Shown piece after piece: positions 14,614 to 20,082 of a stretch of DNA of 24,710 nt. The translations under genes and the position numbers were made by a program. Position 1 is the first letter of the stretch, and the number at the start of each line of letters is the position of its first letter. The stretch comes from an uncultured Kiritimatiellota bacterium (GTDB lineage: Bacteria; Verrucomicrobiota; Kiritimatiellia; RFP12; UBA1067), in the NCBI GenBank assembly GCA_934654805.1, contig CAKUGW010000040.1, positions 1 to 24,710 of the forward strand. The letters are read 5' to 3'. The notes beneath the pieces were generated by a model. It was given only the letters and a program-made list of their open reading frames with translations. It did not search any database and was not told where the DNA came from.

Positions 14614-14735
14614 TAAATTATCAACACATCAACATTCATAAGTTTATAATTTTGTAGATAAGTTGATATTCCTGTTGATAGTGTTGATAACAGCCCCCTT
14701 GCCAGTTGATAAAATAAAGTCCATAATATCCGACC
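14614..14735. other. AT-rich gap with a cluster of DnaA-box-like sites (candidate origin or regulatory region)
   Basis: About 122 bp, much richer in AT than the flanking genes. It contains TTATCAACA (14618, plus), AGTTGATAT (14661), TGTTGATAG (14673), TGTTGATAA (14682) and AGTTGATAA (14704). The last four are minus-strand variants of the same 9-mer, two of them adjacent. A further ATCAACA lies at 14628. This is the densest cluster of such sites in the window. Alternatively these may be operator sites for the adjacent HTH protein. Confidence 0.55.
14699..14727 (+). promoter_or_regulatory. Predicted leaderless promoter for the HTH/zinc-ribbon gene
   Basis: TTGCCA (14699-14704), 17 bp, CATAAT (14722-14727). 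The GTG start codon is 8 nt downstream at 14736, and there is no Shine-Dalgarno. The -35 and spacer overlap the last AGTTGATAA site, so binding there would affect transcription. Confidence 0.55.
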
Positions 14736-15230
14736 GTGACGGAACTCAGTCCAGAGATTTGCCTGAAGATCAAGGAGGCACGACGCGCCGCGAAGCTTTC
14801 TCAGAGCGTTGTGGCGCTTGAAGTCGGCTGCAAGCAGTCCGCCCTGTCGATGTTCGAGCAGGGGGACGGGACGAAGCTGAACGACGAGGTCATCAGGAAG
14901 CTCGCGCAGAAGTTCGGCGTTGACCTGACGGCGAAAAGCGAGCCGTCGGCGCGTCCGCTGATGACGTCGTTCGCCTTTTCGCCGCAGACGGAGCACGCGC
15001 CGCGCGGGTTCTGTCCGAATCCGCACTGCCCGTCGAACCGTCCGTATGAGGTCGAGGGGCGGTCGTATCTCCTGCCTGACCGCGCAAAGGCCGATCCCGT
15101 GGGAGGCAAGTTCTGCGCGTTCTGCGGCGAGGTCCTGGAGAAGCGCTGCCCGAACTGCGGCGCGCCCGTCCATGACGGCGCGATCTGCTCGATCTGCGGC
15201 GACCCCTACGTGGCGGTTGTCGTTTCATAA
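14736..15230 (+). CDS. XRE-family helix-turn-helix protein with C-terminal double zinc ribbon
   Basis: A 164-residue protein from a GTG start. Residues 5-65 form an XRE/Cro-type helix-turn-helix: ICLKIKEARRAAKLSQSVVALEVGCKQSALSMFEQG, then NDEVIRKLAQKFGV. The C-terminal half has four Cys pairs: CPNPHC, CAFC, CPNC and CSIC, which suggests two treble-clef or zinc-ribbon units (double zinc ribbon type). It probably binds DNA in the cytoplasm and may bind the repeated TTGATA-like sites in its own promoter region. The next gene, encoding a UPF0237 ACT domain, starts 8 bp after its stop with AAGGAG, so they are likely co-transcribed. Targets are unknown. Confidence 0.8.
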   Translation: MTELSPEICLKIKEARRAAKLSQSVVALEVGCKQSALSMFEQGDGTKLNDEVIRKLAQKFGVDLTAKSEPSARPLMTSFAFSPQTEHAPRGFCPNPHCPSNRPYEVEGRSYLLPDRAKADPVGGKFCAFCGEVLEKRCPNCGAPVHDGAICSICGDPYVAVVVS

Positions 15231-15238
15231 GGAGAAAC

Positions 15239-15511
15239 ATGAAGAAAGTCATCATCACCGTCGTCGGAAAGGACACCGTCGGCATCATCGCGAAGACGAG
15301 CGCCTACCTCGCCAGGAACGAGATCAACATCCTCGACATCTCGCAGACCGTCGTGGGAGGCTACTTCAACATGATGATGATCGTCGACGGCGCGAAGTGC
15401 CGGAAGGCCTTCGACAAGGTGGGCGCGGAACTCTCGAAGCTCGGCCTCGAGCTGGGGCTGCACATCCGCTGCCAGAAGTCCGAGATCTTCGAGAAGATGC
15501 ACAGGGTATAA
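15239..15511 (+). CDS. ACT-domain protein, UPF0237 family
   Basis: A 90-residue single ACT domain: MKKVIITVVGKDTVGIIAKTSAYLARNEINILDISQTVV and GYFNMMMIVD, ending with the family-typical HIRCQKSEIFEKMHRV. ACT domains bind small ligands, often amino acids, and this stand-alone family is usually encoded next to UPF0210, as here. Full family length. The stop codon is immediately followed by repeat element D, which separates it from the UPF0210 gene by 155 bp; the pair is normally close together. The pair's biochemical role is not established. Confidence 0.92.
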   Translation: MKKVIITVVGKDTVGIIAKTSAYLARNEINILDISQTVVGGYFNMMMIVDGAKCRKAFDKVGAELSKLGLELGLHIRCQKSEIFEKMHRV

Positions 15512-15651
15512 GGAAGAAGGATGAAGGAAAAAGGAAGAAGGAAGAAGTAATGAAAATGCCGAAGCAACCGCACTTTTTCCTTCCTTCTTCCTTCACTTTT
15601 TCCTTCTTCCTTCTTCCTTTTTCCTTTTTCCTCTTTCTTCTTCCTTCTTAA
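15510..15651. repeat. Palindromic microsatellite-arm element D (GGAAGAA arms)
   Basis: The left arm (15510-15548) has GGAAGAAGG units and the right arm (15574-15651) has CCTTCTTCC/TTTTTCC units. The arms are inverted around a short core of about 25 bp that includes ATGCCGAAGC. The left arm starts within the UPF0237 stop codon. The core-arm junction CCGCACTT also occurs, reversed, in element A. The unequal arm lengths mean part of the right arm would be unpaired. The UPF0210 ribosome binding site AAAGGAGG follows directly. Confidence 0.8.
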
Positions 15652-15666
15652 CAAAGGAGGCTTTCT

Positions 15667-17034
15667 ATGATCAACCTTTCTGAAGTCCTTGAGACGAACA
15701 AGATGATTCTCGAAGAGAATCTCGACGTTCGGACGATCACGATGGGCATTTCGCTGCTCGACTGCGCGGATGCCTCGCTTGCGAAGACGTGCGACAACGT
15801 GTACGCGAAGCTCATGCGCTACGCGAAGGACCTTGTGAAGACGGGCGACGAGATCGGGCGTGAGTTCGGCGTGCCGATCGTCAACAAGCGCATCTCCATC
15901 ACGCCGATCGCCCTTGTGGGCGCGGCCTGCTGCCGGAAGCCGAAGGACTTCGTGCGCCTCGCGAAGACGCTCGACCGCGCGGCGAAGAGGCTCGGCGTCA
16001 ACTTCATCGGCGGCTATTCGGCAATCGTCTCGAAGGGCATGACGCGGGCGGACGAGCTGCTGATCCGCTCGATCCCGGAGGCGCTGGCCGTGACCGACCA
16101 CATCTGCGCGTCCGTCAACGTCGGGTCGACGAAGACGGGCCTCGACATGGACGCCGTGCGGCTCATGGGCGAGATCGTCAAGGAGACGGCGGAGAAGACG
16201 AAGGCGCGCGACTCGCTCGGCTGCGCGAAGCTCGTCGTCCTGTGCAACGCGCCGGACGACAACCCGTTCATGGCCGGCGCGTTCCACGGCGTGACGGAGG
16301 GCGACGCGGTCATCAACGTCGGCGTGTCCGGACCGGGCGTCGTCAACCACGTCCTGAAGCACACGTGCCGCGGCGCGTCGTTCGAGACGCTGTGCGAGAC
16401 GATCAAGCGCACGGCGTTCAAGATCACGCGCGTCGGCCAGCTCGTCGCGCAGGAGGCGTCGAAGCGGCTCGGTGTGCCGTTCGGCATCATCGACCTCTCG
16501 CTCGCGCCGACGCCGGCCGTCGGCGACTCGGTGGCGGACATCCTGAAGGAGATCGGCCTGGAGCATCCGGGCGCGCCGGGGACGACCGCCGCGCTCGCGC
16601 TCCTGAACGACCAGGTGAAGAAGGGCGGCGTCATGGCGAGCTCCTACGTCGGCGGTCTCTCCGGCGCGTTCATCCCCGTCTCGGAAGACCAGGGCATGAT
16701 CGACGCGGTGAACGCGGGCGCGCTCACGATCGAGAAGCTGGAGGCGATGACGTGCGTCTGCTCGGTCGGCCTCGACATGATCGCGATTCCCGGCGACACG
16801 CCGGCGAGTTCCATTTCGGGCATCATCGCGGACGAGGCGGCGATCGGCATGGTCAACCAGAAGACGACGGCCGTCCGGGTCATTCCCGTCGCGGGCAAGA
16901 CTGTCGGCGACACGGTCGAGTTCGGTGGGCTTCTCGGCCATGCGCCGGTGATGCGCGTCTCGCCGTTCGCGTGCGACAGGTTCATCGCCCGCACGGGCCG
17001 CATCCCCGCGCCGATCCACTCGTTCAAGAACTGA
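15667..17034 (+). CDS. UPF0210 family protein (DUF711, PFL-like fold)
   Basis: A 455-residue protein, the usual length. Recognisable UPF0210 segments are LDVRTITMGISLLDCAD, VNKRISITPIALVGAACC, NFIGGYSAIVSKGMT, HGVTEGDAVINVGVSGPGVV, RVGQLVAQEASKRLGVPFGIIDLSLAPTPAVGDSVADILKEIGLE and the C-terminal RTGRIPAPIHSFKN. The fold is related to glycyl-radical enzymes such as pyruvate formate-lyase, but no glycyl radical motif is evident. The function is not known; linkage with an ACT-domain partner suggests ligand-responsive activity. AAAGGAGG lies 5 nt upstream of the ATG. It is in the same direction as the UPF0237 gene and probably read through element D. Confidence 0.93.
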   Translation: MINLSEVLETNKMILEENLDVRTITMGISLLDCADASLAKTCDNVYAKLMRYAKDLVKTGDEIGREFGVPIVNKRISITPIALVGAACCRKPKDFVRLAKTLDRAAKRLGVNFIGGYSAIVSKGMTRADELLIRSIPEALAVTDHICASVNVGSTKTGLDMDAVRLMGEIVKETAEKTKARDSLGCAKLVVLCNAPDDNPFMAGAFHGVTEGDAVINVGVSGPGVVNHVLKHTCRGASFETLCETIKRTAFKITRVGQLVAQEASKRLGVPFGIIDLSLAPTPAVGDSVADILKEIGLEHPGAPGTTAALALLNDQVKKGGVMASSYVGGLSGAFIPVSEDQGMIDAVNAGALTIEKLEAMTCVCSVGLDMIAIPGDTPASSISGIIADEAAIGMVNQKTTAVRVIPVAGKTVGDTVEFGGLLGHAPVMRVSPFACDRFIARTGRIPAPIHSFKN

Positions 17035-17077
17035 CAGGCCTTTGGTCAAGCAAGAGCAGAAAAGAAAGGAAAACAAG

Positions 17078-18538
17078 ATGAGAAAGCAGTTGATGTTCAC
17101 CCTGGCGACGCTGTCGGCGTTCGCGTCCTTCGGCGAAATCCGCGCCCTGAAGCACGACATGTACGGCGGCAACGCGGACGCCTGGCAGGTAAGGCGCCAC
17201 AACGAGAAGATGAACGTCGTCACGAACGGCGGCGCGAAGGTCGTCTTCATCGGCGACTCGATCACGCACTTCTGGGAGTCGAACGGCAAGGTTCAGCTCG
17301 AGAAGTACTTCGGCACGGGCGACCGGAAGATGCTCGACCTCGGCATTTCCGCCGACCGCACCGAGCACGTCCTCTGGCGGCTCAACGAGGGCGGCGAGCT
17401 GGACGGCTACGAGGCGAAGTGCATTCTCCTCATGATCGGCACGAACAACTCCGGCCACTTCCCGTTCGCGAAGGAGCCGCCGGCCGACACGATCCTCGGC
17501 ATCCGCGAGATCCTGCGAACGATCCGCGCGAAGCAGCCGAAGGCGACGGTCGTCCTGACGGCGATCTTCCCGCGCGGACGCGACACGGGCGACTCGTATC
17601 GCATGCGCAACGAGGCGGTCAACAAGGAGATCAAGAAGTTCGCGGACGGACAGCACGTCTTCTGGTGCGACTTCAACGAGCAGTTCCTGACGCCCGAGGG
17701 CTTTCTCACGCCGGAGCTTTTCCCGGACCGCCTGCACCCGAACGCGGCGGGCTACGAGATCTGGGCGGCGGCGGTGAAGCCCTACGTCGACTATGCGCTG
17801 GCGGACGGTGCGCTGCCCGCGCCGGCGAACCGCTATGCGCCGTTCCTGCGCAAGGAGTACGTGCGCATCGACGGGCCGGCCACGACCTACCCGGTCTCGC
17901 GCATCCGCGCGGAGGGGTATGGCGCCGCGGACTGGTGGCTCGACCGCCTGCTCCGCAACCGAAACGAGATCGCCGACTCCGACGGGACATTCGACCTGGT
18001 CTTCTTCGGTGACTCGATCACGCACAACTGGGAGAATCCCGGCAAGGAGTGCCTGGCCGAACTCCGCAAGACGTATTCGGTGCTGAACATCGGCTATTCG
18101 GGCGACCGCACGGAACATCTGCTCTGGCGCGGACGCAACGGCGAGCTGGACGGCTACAAGGCGAAATGCGTCATGCTGATGATCGGAACGAACAACGGCG
18201 GCGACCGCGCGCCGGACGTCGCGGCCGGCATCAAGGAGATCCTGAAGCTCATCGCCGAGAAGCAGCCGCAGGCGAAGACGCTCCTCCTCCCGATCTTCCC
18301 GCGCGGCGCGGCGGCGGACGACAAGAAGCGCGTGAAGAACGAGGAAGTGAACGCGCTCGTCAAATCCTACGCCGACGGCGAGAAGGTGATCTGGGTCGAT
18401 TTCAACGCGAAGTTCCTCGACGCGAAGGGCGACACGGAATGGATCATGCCGGACCGCCTGCACCCGAACGCGGCGGGCTACCGCGAGATCTGGCTGCCGG
18501 CGGTGCTGCCGCACTTCAAGGCAATCTGCGGCAAGTAA
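17078..18538 (+). CDS. Secreted protein with two SGNH/GDSL esterase domains
   Basis: A 486-residue protein. The N terminus MRKQLMFTLATLSAFASFG looks like a signal peptide. Two homologous SGNH hydrolase domains follow, each with its catalytic residues. Domain 1 has GDSITHFW (Ser61), GTNN (Asn123) and DRLHPNAAGY (Asp217, His220). Domain 2 has GDSITHNW (Ser313), GTNN (Asn372) and DRLHPNAAGY (Asp459, His462). Both resemble PAF-acetylhydrolase-like carbohydrate esterases that remove acetyl or other acyl groups from glycans. The tandem duplication with both sites intact is notable. AAGGA sits 8 nt before the ATG, and the TTG at 17042 upstream is not preferred. It lies 43 bp after UPF0210, so it may be co-transcribed. 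Confidence 0.88.
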   Translation: MRKQLMFTLATLSAFASFGEIRALKHDMYGGNADAWQVRRHNEKMNVVTNGGAKVVFIGDSITHFWESNGKVQLEKYFGTGDRKMLDLGISADRTEHVLWRLNEGGELDGYEAKCILLMIGTNNSGHFPFAKEPPADTILGIREILRTIRAKQPKATVVLTAIFPRGRDTGDSYRMRNEAVNKEIKKFADGQHVFWCDFNEQFLTPEGFLTPELFPDRLHPNAAGYEIWAAAVKPYVDYALADGALPAPANRYAPFLRKEYVRIDGPATTYPVSRIRAEGYGAADWWLDRLLRNRNEIADSDGTFDLVFFGDSITHNWENPGKECLAELRKTYSVLNIGYSGDRTEHLLWRGRNGELDGYKAKCVMLMIGTNNGGDRAPDVAAGIKEILKLIAEKQPQAKTLLLPIFPRGAAADDKKRVKNEEVNALVKSYADGEKVIWVDFNAKFLDAKGDTEWIMPDRLHPNAAGYREIWLPAVLPHFKAICGK

Positions 18539-18599
18539 GCGCGCCGCCGCCGCCCGCGAAGGCGGATTCCGAGACTCCCTTGCATGAGAAAGCAGCGGG

Positions 18600-18640
18600 G
18601 CCTATGCAGATTTTACTTGCCAAGTAAAATCTGCATAGGC
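18600..18640. repeat. Perfect 41-bp palindrome upstream of the DUF4143 ATPase gene
   Basis: Two 20-bp arms pair perfectly around one central base: GCCTATGCAGATTTTACTTG, C, and its exact inverse. It sits 20 bp before the -10 of the ATPase gene, where the -35 would be, and after the SGNH gene. It could be an operator, a bidirectional terminator or a recombination site. Both strands encode a tiny ATG...TAA frame (MQILLAK / MQILLGK), which is probably coincidental. Confidence 0.9.
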
Positions 18641-18656
18641 ACGATTGTCGGAAAGA

Positions 18657-18665
18657 TGTTATACT
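18657..18665 (+). promoter_or_regulatory. Predicted leaderless extended -10 promoter of the DUF4143 gene
   Basis: TGTTATACT, an extended -10, with the ATG 6 nt downstream at 18672. No convincing -35 is seen; that position overlaps the end of the palindrome. No Shine-Dalgarno is adjacent to the start. Confidence 0.55.
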
Positions 18666-18671
18666 ACGCGC

Positions 18672-19817
18672 ATGATCAAGCGGATAATCTCTGAACGAAT
18701 CACAAAATTGGCACACGCCTATCCGGTCGTCACCGTCACGGGGCCGCGCCAAAGCGGCAAGACGACGCTTGTGCGGTCTCTTTTCCCTAAATGGGCCTAT
18801 GTCAATCTGGAATCCCTTTCTGCGCGCACATTTGCCGCAGAAGACCCAATTGCCTTCCTTGGCCAGTTTGAAAAGAGAAGCGTCATTCTCGACGAGATTC
18901 AACGTGTGCCCGAACTGCTCTCGCAGATTCAGGTCTGTGCCGATGAAAGGCATCGTCCTGGCCAATTTGTCCTGACCGGATCTCAAAACTTCTCGCTCAT
19001 GCGCAGTGTTTCGCAAAGCCTTGCCGGTCGGACGGCCTTGGTGACGCTTTTGCCGCTTTCTCTGCCGGAACTTGGATCGCGCATCCAAACGCAGTCTCTG
19101 GATGAAACGCTGTGGAAGGGGTTTTACCCGAAGATCTACGGGCAAGGCGTTTCGCCGGCTGACGAGCTCGCGTTTTATGTGCAGACTTATCTGGAACGGG
19201 ACGTTCGGGAAGTCGAGAACGTCCGGAACTTGCGGACTTTTTCGACTTTTCTGCGCCTCGCGGCCGGACGGACTGGGCAGGTTCTGAATGTCTCGTCGCT
19301 CGCGGCAGATGTCGGGATTTCGCCGAAGGTCGCGTCGGACTGGCTTTCGCTCCTTGAGGCGAGCTTTGTCGTCCACCTTCTTGGGCCGTGGCATGCCAAC
19401 CTGAACAAGCGCTTGACAAAGGCCCCCAAGCTTTACTTTACGGATGTTGGCCTTGCGGCCAGTCTCATCGGCATCTCGGAGCCGTCTCAGCTTTCGGCGC
19501 ATCCGTTACGCGGGCCTCTTTTCGAGACGATGGTGGTGGGCGAGTTCCTGAAGGACGTGCTCAATCGCGGGGCTCACGCGGAGATCAACTACTACCGCGA
19601 CTCGAATCGAAATGAGATTGACCTTGTCGTGACGGAGGCAGGGCGGACGTCCCTTTACGAGATCAAGAGCGGGGCAACGTATTCGGGCGATTGGATTTCA
19701 ACCATCAATCGATTGGCGCCCCAATTTGGGAATGTCGTGCGAAAGGCCGTTGTCTATGGCGGGGACGAGACGCAAAAGCGAAGCGGATTCGATCTCCAAT
19801 CCTGGCGCAGGATCTGA
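18672..19817 (+). CDS. AAA family ATPase with DUF4143 domain
   Basis: A 381-residue protein. The N-terminal ATPase has Walker A GPRQSGKTT (24-32), Walker B SVILDEIQ (70-77) and the family segment GQFVLTGSQNFSLMRSVSQSLAGR. A central helical linker LNVSSLAADVGISPKVASDWLSLLEASFVVH looks like a winged-helix unit. The C-terminal DUF4143 part has YFTDVGLAASLIG and a PD-(D/E)xK-like pattern, NEIDLVV followed by YEIKSG. The family is widespread, often horizontally spread, and of unknown role. The start was chosen from the promoter and family N terminus; a TTG at 18645 upstream is unlikely. Codon choice looks less GC-biased than in the neighbours, consistent with transfer (impression only). It is preceded by a perfect palindrome. 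Confidence 0.9.
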   Translation: MIKRIISERITKLAHAYPVVTVTGPRQSGKTTLVRSLFPKWAYVNLESLSARTFAAEDPIAFLGQFEKRSVILDEIQRVPELLSQIQVCADERHRPGQFVLTGSQNFSLMRSVSQSLAGRTALVTLLPLSLPELGSRIQTQSLDETLWKGFYPKIYGQGVSPADELAFYVQTYLERDVREVENVRNLRTFSTFLRLAAGRTGQVLNVSSLAADVGISPKVASDWLSLLEASFVVHLLGPWHANLNKRLTKAPKLYFTDVGLAASLIGISEPSQLSAHPLRGPLFETMVVGEFLKDVLNRGAHAEINYYRDSNRNEIDLVVTEAGRTSLYEIKSGATYSGDWISTINRLAPQFGNVVRKAVVYGGDETQKRSGFDLQSWRRI

Positions 19818-19830
19818 CGGGTGGATAGTT

Positions 19831-19890
19831 GCGCTTCGCGCGGACACGAAACGGCGCCGCCCGCACGGTCTGGCGCTTCGCGCGGACACG
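19831..19890. repeat. Pair of 18-bp direct repeats
   Basis: GCGCTTCGCGCGGACACG occurs at 19831-19848 and again, identically, at 19873-19890, spaced 42 bp start to start. The region after the DUF4143 gene carries no supported gene. Their role is unknown. Confidence 0.8.
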
Positions 19891-19969
19891 GCCCCTCCCT
19901 CTTGCCTGTCGTGTCGAAATCCCACTTGCCGGACTCCGACGGCGCGATGAACTTTTTTCACAGACCCCC

Positions 19970-19998
19970 TTGTCACCCGAACGGGTGTATGGTATAAT
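19970..19998 (+). promoter_or_regulatory. Strong predicted promoter with palindrome in the spacer
   Basis: TTGTCA (19970-19975), 17 bp, TATAAT (19993-19998) with TGG before the -10. The spacer contains CACCCGAACGGGTG (19974-19987), a 14-bp inverted repeat overlapping the -35 that could be an operator. The leader to the ATG at 20083 is about 78 nt and ends with AAGGA. Confidence 0.75.
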
Positions 19999-20082
19999 GT
20001 CGGCAAACTTGGAAAAGGTGTCGGCGGATTCGGACGAGTCGTGAAGTCAGTTTTCAACCAAAAACAAACAAAGGAAAAAAAC

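Noticed and set aside
15361..17289. 642-codon minus-strand open frame across element D and UPF0210
   Set aside because: Antisense shadow extended by the open pyrimidine/purine repeat arms.
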